Assembly (NCBI GenBank): GCA_964556225.1
Contig: CAZKVJ010000024.1
Span: forward strand, 1-39,126
Source of the DNA: CAZKVJ01 sp964556225
Lineage (GTDB): Bacteria; Actinomycetota; Acidimicrobiia; Acidimicrobiales; Ilumatobacteraceae
Length of the DNA stretch: 39,126 bases
Direction: 5' to 3'
The translations under genes were made by a program, and so were the position numbers. Below the pieces are notes generated by a model. The model ran no database searches and was not told where the DNA came from. It saw nothing but the letters and a program-made list of their open reading frames with translations. Positions within the stretch are counted from its first letter, which is position 1; each line of letters begins with the position of its first letter. Positions 26,190-35,500 of this stretch are shown piece after piece.

Positions 26190-27386
26190 TCAGCAGAAGG
26201 CGCGCACCGTCGGGTACGGGTTCACCGCCGCCCCACCGTTGGGATGGATCTCGAAGTGGAGGTGCGGGGTGCCCGTGGCGTTGCCGGTGTCGCCGACGTA
26301 GCCGATGACGGTCCCGGCCGACACCGCCCCCAGTGTGCCCCAGCTGTCGAGGTGGGCGTAGTAGTAGCGGTGGCCGTCGCTGCCCGCCAGGTAGACGGTG
26401 TTGCCGCCGAGGCGATTGGTCTTGGAGGCGGCAACACCGGACACCACCGCCACGAGCGGGGTGCCCCGAGGGCTGATCATGTCGACCCCCTGGTGGCGGC
26501 GGCCACCCGAGCGGGGCGCGCCCCAGGTGTCGGCGAAGGCGGCCGGCCCGGCCACGGGGCACTGCCACCCGGCGCTGCCGTAGATGGCACCGTTCCCGGA
26601 CCCGACGGCCCCGGTCCCGCTGGCACCCACCGTTCCGCCGCCGCTGGGCCGCGACGTCGTGCCGCGGCCACCCGACGCGCCGTCGTCGTCCGTGCCGGCC
26701 GTGGCGTTCACCTGGGCGGCGGCCGCAGCCCGCTGGTCCGCCTCGGCCTTCTCCAGCGCCTGACGGCGCTCCTCGGCCTGGCGAGCCTCGAGGGCCTTGC
26801 GCACCGCCTCGTCCTGGAGGCGCTGCTCCTCGACCTCCTTCAGGCGCACGACCTCGGCCTCGGCGGCCTGGCGGGCGGCCTCGAGGTCACGCATGGCCTG
26901 CTCGGTCTGCTCCTGCTGGCGCTCGAGCTGCGCGCGCTTGGCCGCCAGCTCGTCGGACACGGCGTCGAACTCGTCGAGCGAGTCGGCCGAGGTGTCGGTG
27001 ACGATCGACAGCAGGACGTCCGCCTGGGCCTGCTGGCTCGGTCCCTCGAACCCACTGACGAGGGGGATGTTGCCGGTGCTGCCCTGCACGAAGCGGTTGA
27101 CGGCGATCTGCTCTACCGCCGTGCGAAGCTCGCCGGCCTTGGCCTCGAGCGCCACCAGCTCGGCTTGGGTCTGCTCCTGGGCCAGCTGCAGCTCGTCGAG
27201 CCTCGACTCGGCGGCGGCCCAGGCCTCGGCGGCCGCGTTCGCCTGCTCGCGGGCCTCGGCGATCTCACGAGCCGCCTTCTCGGCCGGATCCTCGTCGGCG
27301 GCGACCGCGCTGATGCCCACCGGCAGCACCGCGCTCACCAGGAGCGCGGCGACGGCGGTCCACAGACGGGGGGCGACTCGGGACAT
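26190..27386 (-). CDS. Secreted M23 peptidase with coiled-coil stalk (EnvC/NlpD-like)
   Basis: A 398-residue exported peptidoglycan hydrolase-type protein. An N-terminal signal peptide (LWTAVAALLVSAVLPVGISAV, cleavage near AVAA) is followed by a long charged coiled coil at about 33-220 and a Gly/Ser/Thr linker at about 225-270. The C-terminal LytM domain has HQGVDMISPRGTP (H-x3-D zinc ligands) and the PHLHFEIHPNGGAAVNPYP ending, so the metal site looks intact. It probably acts in cell-wall remodelling at division. The ATG at 27386 is chosen because TATGCT lies 10 nt upstream and the signal peptide starts right after it; an upstream in-frame ATG at MLAPVMSR is an alternative. Confidence 0.9.
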   Translation of the reverse strand: MSRVAPRLWTAVAALLVSAVLPVGISAVAADEDPAEKAAREIAEAREQANAAAEAWAAAESRLDELQLAQEQTQAELVALEAKAGELRTAVEQIAVNRFVQGSTGNIPLVSGFEGPSQQAQADVLLSIVTDTSADSLDEFDAVSDELAAKRAQLERQQEQTEQAMRDLEAARQAAEAEVVRLKEVEEQRLQDEAVRKALEARQAEERRQALEKAEADQRAAAAAQVNATAGTDDDGASGGRGTTSRPSGGGTVGASGTGAVGSGNGAIYGSAGWQCPVAGPAAFADTWGAPRSGGRRHQGVDMISPRGTPLVAVVSGVAASKTNRLGGNTVYLAGSDGHRYYYAHLDSWGTLGAVSAGTVIGYVGDTGNATGTPHLHFEIHPNGGAAVNPYPTVRAFC

Positions 27387-27396
27387 GACGGGCGCG

Positions 27397-27446
27397 AGCA
27401 TACTGAGGTGTTGCAGTTCTGTTACGGCAGGCGGCTCCGGTACCGT
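27397..27446. promoter_or_regulatory. Divergent -10 boxes of the M23 and ABC-ATPase genes
   Basis: TATGCT on the minus strand (27397-27402) lies 10 nt before the M23 ATG. TACCGT on the plus strand (27441-27446) lies 6 nt before the ABC GTG at 27453. Confidence 0.45.
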
Positions 27447-27452
27447 CGCCCC

Positions 27453-28262
27453 GTGGACCACTCCATCGGTGCGATCGCGCTCGACTTGAGCGATGTCGGC
27501 GTGCGCCGAGCCCACCGCTGGATCCTGAGCGAGGTCACGTGGCAGGTCCGTGACGGTGAGCGCTGGCTCGTGCTGGGGGCCAACGGATCGGGCAAAACCA
27601 CCCTGCTGCGGGTGGCCTCGCTCTACGAGCACCCCACGACCGGGGTGGTCGAGGTGCTCGGGGAGCGGCTCGGGCGCACCGACGTCCGCCGGCTCCGCCG
27701 CCGGATCGGGTGGGCCTCGGCGTCCCTGGCGGCCGAGCTGCGCCCCCAGCTCAGCGCGCTCGACGTCGTCATGACCGCCAAGCACGCCGCGCTCGAGCCG
27801 TGGTGGCACCGTTACGACGACACCGACCGGGCCCGAGCCCGGTCCTGCCTCGACCGGTTGGGCGTGGCCGGGCTGGCCGGCCGCTCGCTCGCCACCCTCT
27901 CGTCCGGGGAGCAGCAGCGGGTCCTCTTGGCGCGCACCCTCATGAACGACCCCGGTGTGGTCCTGCTCGACGAGCCGAGCGCCCGCCTCGACCTGGCGGG
28001 CCGCGAGCAGCTCGTCGGGGCGCTCGCCGAGCTGGTCGCCGACTCGGCGGCCCCGCCGATCGTGCTGGTGACCCACCACGTCGACGAGGTCCCTCCGGGC
28101 ATGACCCACGTGATGCTGCTGCACCAGGGCCGGGTGCTGGCCGCCGGCCCGATCGACACCACGCTCGACGAGGAGCGCCTGAGCGCCTGCTTCGGCCTGG
28201 AGCTGCGCCTCGAGCGGCGCCGCGATGGCCGGCTCAGCGCGTGGGCGGCTCCAGCAGGCTGA
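27453..28262 (+). CDS. ABC-type ATPase, ModF/YlmA-like
   Basis: A 269-residue cytoplasmic ATP-binding cassette protein. Walker A is GANGSGKTT at about residues 43-51, the signature is LSSGEQQRV, Walker B is VVLLDEPSARLD, and the switch histidine is in LVTHHVDE. The sequence resembles stand-alone ATPases of the YlmA/ModF type. No permease or binding-protein gene is adjacent, so its partner and substrate are unknown. The GTG follows TACCGT by 6 nt. Its 3' end overlaps the convergent SRPBCC gene by 29 nt. Confidence 0.88.
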   Translation: MDHSIGAIALDLSDVGVRRAHRWILSEVTWQVRDGERWLVLGANGSGKTTLLRVASLYEHPTTGVVEVLGERLGRTDVRRLRRRIGWASASLAAELRPQLSALDVVMTAKHAALEPWWHRYDDTDRARARSCLDRLGVAGLAGRSLATLSSGEQQRVLLARTLMNDPGVVLLDEPSARLDLAGREQLVGALAELVADSAAPPIVLVTHHVDEVPPGMTHVMLLHQGRVLAAGPIDTTLDEERLSACFGLELRLERRRDGRLSAWAAPAG

Positions 28263-28695
28263 GCAGCCGGTCGCGGCCACGGTCGATCTCGTCGGCGAGC
28301 ACGCGCTCGAGCACACCACCGGTCCACAGCCGTCCGCCGTAATGGAGGTGCATGTGGAGGTCGGTGCTCGCACCGTCCGCCAGGACCAGCGCCCGCAGCA
28401 CCCACGGCGCGTGCGAGCGCCCGTCGAGCTCACGGCGCTCGAACACGACCTCGCCGGTGCGGTCCGTGCCCGGTGGTTGGCGCAGGACCCGCACCATCCG
28501 CAACCGCTTGCTGCGAGCCAGCGGGCCGACCTTCGCCCGCAGCTCCACGGACCAGGCCGGGCCGGCCGGATCGTCGTCGAGACGGGTCACCGAGTGGGTC
28601 AGGCGGTTCCACTCCGGGTAGCGGTCCAGGTCGTCGACCCAGGCGAACACATCGTCTGGTGAGCGGGCGGTCGACAGCGACGAGCGGACGTCCAC
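28234..28695 (-). CDS. SRPBCC (START-like/polyketide cyclase fold) protein
   Basis: A 153-residue single-domain protein with the helix-grip pattern: VRSSLSTARSPDDVFAWVDD, DRYPEWNRLTHSVTRLD, a central beta sheet, and a long C-terminal helix (LERVLADEIDRGRDRLLSLL). Such proteins bind hydrophobic ligands in a cavity; the ligand is unknown. The GTG at 28695 is preceded by GAGAAT at 6 nt. It converges with and overlaps the ABC gene. Confidence 0.82.
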   Translation of the reverse strand: MDVRSSLSTARSPDDVFAWVDDLDRYPEWNRLTHSVTRLDDDPAGPAWSVELRAKVGPLARSKRLRMVRVLRQPPGTDRTGEVVFERRELDGRSHAPWVLRALVLADGASTDLHMHLHYGGRLWTGGVLERVLADEIDRGRDRLLSLLEPPTR

Positions 28696-28804
28696 CCGTG
28701 CATTCTCACCCGAGATGTGTGCGCCCTCACACTTCGCTCACATCGGCGTCGCACGATGACCGTGGCGGACGAAGCGCCGACCGACACAGCGTCAGGAGGA
28801 CGAC

Positions 28805-29182
28805 ATGACACAGCACAAGAAGACCTTGCAGCGGATCCTCGGCACCACCGTCGTGGTGACGGGGCTCAGCCTCACGCTCGTGGCCGGAGCGGCCTCGGCG
28901 TCCGAGGGCGACCCGGCACCCCCCGCCGGGTCCGGCCAGCGGGTCGAGGCGATCTGCGAGCACCATGAGCAGATCCAGCAGCACATCGACCAGCGCCAGG
29001 AGCGTCTGGCCACCTGGCACACCCGCCTCGAGGAGGCTCGGACTCGCGCCGAGAGCGCGGGACGCACCGAGCTGGTGGCCCGCATCGACCGGAGGATCCA
29101 GCGGGTCGAGACGGCCCAGGCCCGCCTCGCCGAGCGCGAGACGCGCCTCGCGACCTTCGTCGCCGAGCACTGCGCCAGCTGA
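28805..29182 (+). CDS. Small secreted coiled-coil protein
   Basis: A 125-residue protein with an N-terminal signal peptide (TTVVVTGLSLTLVAGAASA, probable cleavage after A32). The mature part is almost entirely Arg/Glu/Gln/Ala-rich helix (IQQHIDQRQERLATWHTRL, and VETAQARLAERETRL). Only two cysteines occur, one at each end of the helix region (C51 and C123), suggesting a disulfide in a helical hairpin or dimer. The ATG has a strong AGGAGG site. No known family is recognised. It is followed after 18 nt by the second large palindrome. Confidence 0.8.
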   Translation: MTQHKKTLQRILGTTVVVTGLSLTLVAGAASASEGDPAPPAGSGQRVEAICEHHEQIQQHIDQRQERLATWHTRLEEARTRAESAGRTELVARIDRRIQRVETAQARLAERETRLATFVAEHCAS

Positions 29183-29200
29183 CCCACCCTCTCCCCTTGC

Positions 29201-29247
29201 TTCTGGTCCCAGGAAGTAGCGCTGAGCGCTACTTCCTGGGACCAGAA
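29201..29247. repeat. 47-nt palindrome, copy 2
   Basis: Same element as at 13675-13723: 23-nt complementary arms around a single G (29224). The outermost base pair of copy 1 is not kept (C opposite C). The central base is the complement of that in copy 1, so the two copies are inverted relative to each other. It begins 18 nt after the stop of the secreted-protein gene and has the same pyrimidine-rich left flank as copy 1. Confidence 0.9.
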
Positions 29248-29280
29248 CGGGTGGGTGGACCAGCCGGGTGGGTGGACCAG
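29248..29280. repeat. 17-bp tandem repeat at the edge of the assembly gap
   Basis: CGGGTGGGTGGACCAGC occurs twice head to tail (29248-29264 and 29265-29280, cut by the Ns). A degenerate unit (CGGGTGGGCGG) follows directly after the gap at 29385. A longer tandem array collapsed by the assembler probably fills the gap. Confidence 0.7.
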
Positions 29281-29380
29281 NNNNNNNNNNNNNNNNNNNN
29301 NNNNNNNNNNNNNNNNNNNNNNNNNNNNNNNNNNNNNNNNNNNNNNNNNNNNNNNNNNNNNNNNNNNNNNNNNNNNNNNN
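29281..29380. other. Assembly gap (100 Ns)
   Basis: Exactly 100 undetermined bases, the usual placeholder for a scaffold gap of unknown length. It interrupts the 3' end of the DUF3499 gene and sits inside the 17-bp tandem repeat. Confidence 0.98.
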
Positions 29381-29841
29381 CAGTCGGGTGGGCGGCGTCG
29401 GGTCGTGCCCCGAAAGGCTCGGGCCAGCAGGGGCGACCCGGCGTCGAGCAGCCCGCCGAGATCGTCGGCGTGATCGAACTGGGGCGTCCAGGGGATCGCC
29501 ACCGTCTCGTCAGGATCCGGCACCTCCGCCACCTCGTCGAACAGCTCGGCGGGGCGGTGGCGCGCCGGGCGGCGGGAGCGACGCGGACGGGCAGTGGACG
29601 CTGTGTCGTCGACCGACGGCGCGGGCGGGCGGAACAGCCGCGGCGAGGGATCCCGCCGGTCGTCGAGGGTCCAACCCCTCGGCACCACCATGGCGTCGGC
29701 GTGACGGCGGCAGAGCGCCCCGGCCAGGAGCACCTCGCCCGGGATGGTGGCGTCGAGCCACACCAAGCGACGGTCGGGGTCGAAGCCGTACGCGACCTCG
29801 GCCGGGGCGGAGCAGCCCGGTCGCTCGCACAGCCGCGTCAT
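29381..29841 (-). CDS. DUF3499 family protein, 3' end lost in the gap
   Basis: Actinobacterial protein of unknown function with a small zinc-ribbon-like module: C5 and C10 in LCERPGCSAPAEV, then C44 and H47 in LCRRHADAMVVPRGW, the usual DUF3499 closing motif. After about residue 60 it is an Arg/Pro- and Asp-rich, low-complexity tail that runs into the N gap, so the stop is not known. Beyond the gap the tandem repeat could be translated as an HPPGWST-type repeat if the frame is kept. The ATG at 29841 follows TAGCGT by 6 nt and diverges from the glycosyltransferase gene. Confidence 0.75.
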
Positions 29842-29847
29842 GACCCG

Positions 29848-29875
29848 ACGCTACTCCTCGGCGGTCCCCTACCCT
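29848..29875. promoter_or_regulatory. Divergent -10 boxes of DUF3499 and the GT2 gene
   Basis: TAGCGT on the minus strand (29848-29853) lies 6 nt before the DUF3499 ATG. TACCCT on the plus strand (29870-29875) lies 7 nt before the GT2 GTG at 29883. The start codons are only 41 nt apart. Confidence 0.5.
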
Positions 29876-29882
29876 CGCACCT

Positions 29883-31064
29883 GTGCCCGACCCGTGCGAG
29901 CTCACGATCCTCATGCCGTGCCTCGACGAGGCCGAGACGGTCGAGGGCTGCGTGCAGACCGCCACCGGCTTCTTGGAGCGGGCCGGCATCGACGGCGAGG
30001 TGGTGGTCGCCGACAACGGCTCGACCGACGGCTCGGTCGAGCTGGCCTCGGCGGCCGGCGCCCGCGTGGTGCCGGTCGAGCGCCGCGGCTACGGCGCCGC
30101 GCTCCAGGGAGGCATCGCCGCCGCGGCCGGCACGTTCGTGGTCATGGGCGACGCCGACGCCAGCTACGACTTCTCCCGGCTCGAGCCGTTCCTCGACGAG
30201 CTGCGCAGCGGCGCCGACCTGGTGATCGGGAACCGGTTCGCGGGCGGCATCGAGCCGGGCGCCATGCCGTTCCTGCACCGGTACCTCGGCAACCCCGTGC
30301 TCTCCTGGGTGGGCCGGCTGCTGTTCCGCGTGCCGGTGAAGGACTTCCACTGCGGGCTGCGGGGGTTCCGCCGGGACGCCATCGCCGGTCTCGGGCTGCG
30401 CACCGACGGCATGGAGTACGCGTCGGAGATGGTGGTGCGGGCGTCGCTGGCCGGCCTCGACATCCGCGAGGTGCCGACCCCGCTGCGCCCGGACGGGCGG
30501 GCACGCCGCCCCCACCTGCGCACCTGGCACGACGGCTGGCGCCACCTGCGCTTCCTCCTCCTCTACAGCCCCCGATGGCTGTTCCTGATCCCCGGCCTGG
30601 TGATGCTCATCGCCGGCCTCGTCGCCACCGCGCTCCTCGTGGCCGGCCCGGTCACCGTCGGCGACGTCAGCTTCGACGTGGGAGCGCTCGTGTACGCCGC
30701 GGCGCTGACGATCATCGGGTTCCAGGCGGTGCTCTTCGCCGTGTTCACGAAGGTGTACGCCGTCGCACGCGGGTTCCTCCCTCCCGACGGACGGATCGAG
30801 CGCCTCGCCGAGCGCTTCCGGCTGGAGCGGGGTCTCCTCGTCGGCGCGATCGTCCTGCTCGCCGGACTCGTCGGAGCGGTCGGCTCACTCGTGCGGTGGA
30901 GCTCGGAGGGCTGGGGGGATCTCGACCCCGGCCAGCAGCTCCGCGTGGTCGTCCCGGCAGCGCTGGGGCTGGTGCTCGGTTCGACGATCGTGCTGTCCAG
31001 CTTCTTCTTGTCGATCCTCGGCGTCGACCGGCGCATCGACCTCCCCGGGGATTCGCCCAGGTAG
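29883..31064 (+). CDS. GT2 family glycosyltransferase, DPM1/DolP-mannosyltransferase-like, membrane-anchored
   Basis: A 393-residue glycosyltransferase that probably loads a sugar on polyprenyl phosphate. The GT-A domain holds LTILMPCLDEAETVEGCV, VADNGSTDGS, the metal-binding VVMGDADASYDFS and VIGNRF. After residue about 225 come four hydrophobic segments (LFLIPGLVMLIAGLVATALL; ALTIIGFQAVLFAVFTKVY; GLLVGAIVLLAGLVGAVGSL; VVVPAALGLVLGSTIVLSSF), a C-terminal membrane domain. The GTG start follows TACCCT. Its TAG stop is part of the next gene's -10 box. Together with the downstream GT39-like gene it suggests lipid-linked sugar transfer outside the membrane. Confidence 0.9.
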   Translation: MPDPCELTILMPCLDEAETVEGCVQTATGFLERAGIDGEVVVADNGSTDGSVELASAAGARVVPVERRGYGAALQGGIAAAAGTFVVMGDADASYDFSRLEPFLDELRSGADLVIGNRFAGGIEPGAMPFLHRYLGNPVLSWVGRLLFRVPVKDFHCGLRGFRRDAIAGLGLRTDGMEYASEMVVRASLAGLDIREVPTPLRPDGRARRPHLRTWHDGWRHLRFLLLYSPRWLFLIPGLVMLIAGLVATALLVAGPVTVGDVSFDVGALVYAAALTIIGFQAVLFAVFTKVYAVARGFLPPDGRIERLAERFRLERGLLVGAIVLLAGLVGAVGSLVRWSSEGWGDLDPGQQLRVVVPAALGLVLGSTIVLSSFFLSILGVDRRIDLPGDSPR

Positions 31065-31067
31065 TTT
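31062..31067 (+). promoter_or_regulatory. -10 box of the GT39-like gene
   Basis: TAGTTT, 7 nt before the GTG at 31075. Its TAG is the stop codon of the upstream glycosyltransferase gene. Confidence 0.45.
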
Positions 31068-31074
31068 GCCGCCG

Positions 31075-32349
31075 GTGCGCGCCGCGGGGGTGATGGACCG
31101 ACGATTCTGGGCGTGCGTGCTGGCGCTGACCGCCCTGGGGCTGGCCGTGCGGCTCGCCTTCACCGTGGGCGTCACGATGGACCAGACCGTGATCGGCGAC
31201 GAGCTGTACTACTCGGCGCAGGCGCTGCGCAATGCCGAGGGACGGTGGTTCGAGCAGCCCTTCGAGCGGGGGATGCCGGCGGCCGACCACCCGCCGCTCA
31301 CCGCGCTCGTGCTCACGCCGGTCACCTGGTGGTTCTACGACGGCGACTTCGTGGACGCCCAGCGGGTGGTCACGATGCTCGGCGGCGTGGCGCTCGTGCC
31401 GCTGATGGCACTGGTGGGGCGATCCCTCGCCGGCCCGAGGGTGGGCGTGCTGGCCGCGGCGATCACGGCGGTGTACGCCAACCTCTGGATCAACGACGGG
31501 CTGATCCTGTCCGAGACGTGGGCGTCGATCGCCGTCGCCGGAGTGATCCTCGCCGGCGTGCGCCTGGCTCGCCAGCCAGGTCCCGCGAGTGCGGCGCTGG
31601 CCGGTGCTGCGGTCGGCGTCGCCGCCCTGGCTCGACCGGAGCTGATGGCGCTCACCGCGCTGCTGGTCGCGCCGCTCGCGCTGGTGGGCGCCTGGCCGGA
31701 CGGGTTCCGCCGCGTCGCCGCAGTCGTCGGCGCCGGGCTGGCTGCGGCGGTCCTGGTCGTCAGCCCGTGGGTGCTCTGGAACCGAGCCCGCTTCGACGGG
31801 CCGGTGACGTTGTCGACCAACGACGGCTTCACGATCGCCGGCGCGAACTGCGACGACACGTACTACGGGCCGAACCTCGGTGGGTACAGCATCGACTGCG
31901 CGCTGGCGGTGCCGTTCCCGGACGGGCTCGACGCGTCGGAGGTGTCGGAGATCCACCGGACCGCCGGCACCGAGTACGCCCGCGACCACCTGGAGCGGCT
32001 GCCGCTGGTGGCGGTGTTCCGGTTCGCCCGCGTGTGGAACCTGGACGAGTGGAGCCGGGTCGCCGCCGAGGGCGTGTTCGAGGGACGCCCCGAGCGGGCC
32101 TACCGGATCGGCCTCGTCCAGTTCTGGCTGCTCGTGCCGGCCGCGATCTGGGGTGCCGTCCGCCTGCGGCCCTTCCGGATCACCTGGGTGCTGCTCAGCG
32201 TCCCCGTCCTGGTCACCATCGTGTCCATGGCCGTCAACGCGCAGTGGCGCGTCCGCGTGCCCGCCGACGTGTCACTCGTCGCGCTCGCCGCCGTCGGGAT
32301 CGGAGCGCTCTGGCGCCGGGTCGAGCACTCGAGGCTGCGTCCCGGCTGA
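31075..32349 (+). CDS. GT39/ArnT-like membrane glycosyltransferase
   Basis: A 424-residue polytopic membrane protein of the GT-C class, which uses lipid-linked sugars on the outer face of the membrane. After the first helix (WACVLALTALGLAVRLAFTV) comes the family's acidic loop (GDELYYSAQALR, the probable catalytic Asp/Glu), followed by ADHPPLTALVLTPVTW and about nine further helices. The start is set at the GTG at 31075, 7 nt after TAGTTT; an in-frame TTG at 31066 is less likely. The acceptor (protein or glycolipid) is unknown. Confidence 0.82.
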   Translation: MRAAGVMDRRFWACVLALTALGLAVRLAFTVGVTMDQTVIGDELYYSAQALRNAEGRWFEQPFERGMPAADHPPLTALVLTPVTWWFYDGDFVDAQRVVTMLGGVALVPLMALVGRSLAGPRVGVLAAAITAVYANLWINDGLILSETWASIAVAGVILAGVRLARQPGPASAALAGAAVGVAALARPELMALTALLVAPLALVGAWPDGFRRVAAVVGAGLAAAVLVVSPWVLWNRARFDGPVTLSTNDGFTIAGANCDDTYYGPNLGGYSIDCALAVPFPDGLDASEVSEIHRTAGTEYARDHLERLPLVAVFRFARVWNLDEWSRVAAEGVFEGRPERAYRIGLVQFWLLVPAAIWGAVRLRPFRITWVLLSVPVLVTIVSMAVNAQWRVRVPADVSLVALAAVGIGALWRRVEHSRLRPG

Positions 32350-32512
32350 CACCCGCCGGCGAGGTGGGGTCGACCCCTCGGACCGGCTCATGGCGCTCGT
32401 GAGCGCGACCAGGGCCGAACGTCCCTACCGGTTGCCGTCAAACGGCCATCGTCCCTTCATTTGTGACTGCGTAGATCATGGACCGACTCACGCAATGACG
32501 AAGGGGTGGCCC

Positions 32513-35500
32513 ATGCCCATCCAACAACCGGGCGGTTCCGGCGAGCACGACCGTGAGGAGGTGACCCGCCGGGATCTCCTGGCGGCCAGCCCGGCGGTTC
32601 TCCTGGCAGCCCTGCACGGGCGGCTGCCGGTCTCGCGCGTGACGAGCCAGCTCACGATGCTGGCCCCGATCGACCCGACCCAGAACCCGCTCGAGACCTA
32701 CCCCAACCGCGATTGGGAGCAGGTCTACCGTGACCTCTACACGCCCGACTCCACCTACCACTGGATGTGCGGGCCCAACGACACGCACGGCTGCCTCCTG
32801 AAGGCCAGCGTGAAGAACGGCATCGCCATCTACTCCGACCCGTCGTTCGGCTACGGCAAGGCCACCGACCTCTACGGGAACCAGGCCTCCCAGCGCTGGG
32901 ACCCGCGGGCCTGCGTGTCCGGGCTCGCCTACATCCGGCGGGCCTACAGCGACCGTCGGGTGAAGGGTGCCTACGTCCGCACCGGGTTCCGCAGGTGGGT
33001 CGAGGACGGCATGCCCCGCGAGGCCGACGGCCAGCCGCCGCTCGAGTACCGCGAAGGTCGCGGCAAGGAGGACTTCGACAAGGTCACCCACGCCGAGGCG
33101 GCCGCGCTGGCGGCGAAGGTCTACGTGAACATCGCCAGCACGTACGGCGGCGAGGAGGGCGCCGAGCTGCTCCGCGCGCAGGGCTACTACGAGGAGGAGA
33201 TGATCGAGGCCATGCACGGGGCGGGCGTGCAGGTCCTGAAGTTCCGGGGTGGCATGCCGTACAACGCGCCGTTCCGCGTCGGCGGGTTCTACCGCTTCGC
33301 CAACATGCTCGCCCTGCTCGACGTGGCCGTGCGGGGCGTCGAGCCGGCCGAGTCGTACGGCGGGCGGCACTGGGACAGCTACTCCTGGCACACCGACCTG
33401 CCCCCGGGGCACCCCATGGTCACCGGCCAGCAGACCCTCGACTTCGATCTCTGCACAGCCGAGAACGCCAAGCTCATCACCCTCTGGGGGATGAACTGGA
33501 TCGCCACCAAGATGCCCGAGGGCCACTGGATCACCGAGGCCCGCCTGCACGGCGCCAAGCTGGTGACGATCGCCCCCGAGTACCAGTCGTCGTCGTGCAA
33601 GGCCGACCGGGCGATCATCATCCGACCCGGTTCCGACGGCGCCCTCGCGCTCGGACTGGCCCACGTGATCGTGCGCGACAAGCTCTACGACGAGCAGTTC
33701 GTGAAGACCCAGACCGACCTGCCGCTCCTGGTGCGCACCGACACCAAGAAGCTGCTGCTGGCCAGCGACGTCATCCCCGGCTACCAGAACGCCACGCTCA
33801 CCACGGTCGAGCTGGTCGAGCCGGGCGCCAAGCTGCCGCCGGCGGCCGAGCAGCCACACCAGTACGCGCCGGCCGACCTGCGCGAATCCTGGGGCGATCA
33901 GATGGTCTGGAACACCCGCACCGGCGGGCCGGCTGTCGTGACCCACGACGACACCGGTGAGAACTTCCCCGCCGACGTCGACCCGGCGCTCGAGGGCGAG
34001 TTCACCGTGCGCCTCGTCGACGGGACGTCGGTGCAGGTGCGCCCGATCTTCGACGCCGTGAAGGAGCACCTCGAGGACAGCTGCAGCCCCGAGCAGATCT
34101 CGCAGGTGACCTGGGCGCCGGTCGACGCCATCGAGGAGCTGGCCAAGGACATCGCCGCCAACCCGACGAAGACCCTGTTCGTCGAGGGGATGGGCCCCAA
34201 CCACTTCTTCAACAACGACAACAAGGACCGCACGATCATCCTGGTCGCCGCACTGACCAACAACGTCGGCCACTACGGCGGCACGGTCGGCAGCTACGCG
34301 GGCAACTACCGCCTTGCCACGTTCTCGGGCATCCCCCAGTACATCTACGAGGACCCCTTCGACATCACGCTCGACCCGGAGGCCAAGGCGAAGGTCAACA
34401 AGCGGCTGAAGGCCGAGTCGGCGCACTACTACAACTACGGCGACCGCCCGCTGAAGGTCGGCAACAAGATGTTCACGGGCAAGACCCACATGCCCACGCC
34501 GACCAAGTCGATGCAGTTCGCCAACTCGAACTCGTTGCTCGGCAACGCCAAGGGCGCGCACGACGTGATGGTGAACACGCTGCCGAAGATCGAGATGATC
34601 ATCCACAACGACTGGTACTGGACGGCGTCGTGCGAGTACGCCGACATCGTGTTCGGCGTCGACTCGTGGCCCGAGCGCCAGCTGCCCGACGTCTTCGGCT
34701 CCGTCACCAACCCGTTCCTGCACGCCTGGCCCACCACGCCGATGGAGCGCATCTTCGAGACGCTCGACGACATGGAGGTCAACGCGCTCATCGCCCAGGC
34801 GCTCACCGACGAGACGGGCGACCAGCGCTTCGCCGACTACTGGCACTTCGTCAGGGAGGCGACGCCCGGCGTCTACATCCAACGGGTGTTCGACAGCGGC
34901 AACCCGACGCGGGGCTACTCCTTCGACGAGCTGCACGAGAAGAGCAAGCAGGGCACGCCCTTCTACATGATGATGCGCACCACCCCGAAGATCGTGGGCT
35001 GGGAGCAGACGAACGAGAGCAAGCCCTGGTACACCAAGACGGGGCGGCTCGAGTTCTACCGCGACGAGGACGAGTTCATCGAGTACGGCGAGAACCTGCC
35101 GCTGCACCGTGAACCGGTCGACGGCACTCCCTACGAGCCGGGGGTGCTCATGGCCCACCCGCACCCGCTGCTCGAGCCGGCCCAACCGGAGGACTACGGG
35201 CTCGACATCGACGACCTGAACGACGAGGTCCGCCAGGTGCGCCACGTCGTGCGCACCCCCGAGGAGATCGCGGCGTCGAAGCACCCGCTGACACCCGACG
35301 GCTTCTCCCACGTGCTCATCACGCCGAAGTACCGCCACGCCTGCCACTCGATGGGCGCCTCGGTCGACGCCGACGTGCTGATCTTCGGTCCGTACGGCGA
35401 CTTCTACCGCCACGACACGCGCAAGCCCTGGGTGTCGGAGGGCTACGTCGACATGAACCCCGAGGACGCGACGGCGCTCGGGATCTCCGACGGCGACTAC

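Noticed and set aside
29197..29280. An open frame starting in the second palindrome and crossing the N gap
   Set aside because: It depends on translating undetermined bases, and the DUF3499 gene on the other strand explains the region better.
29248..29395. A CRISPR array
   Set aside because: The 17-bp units are directly adjacent without spacers, and no cas genes are present.
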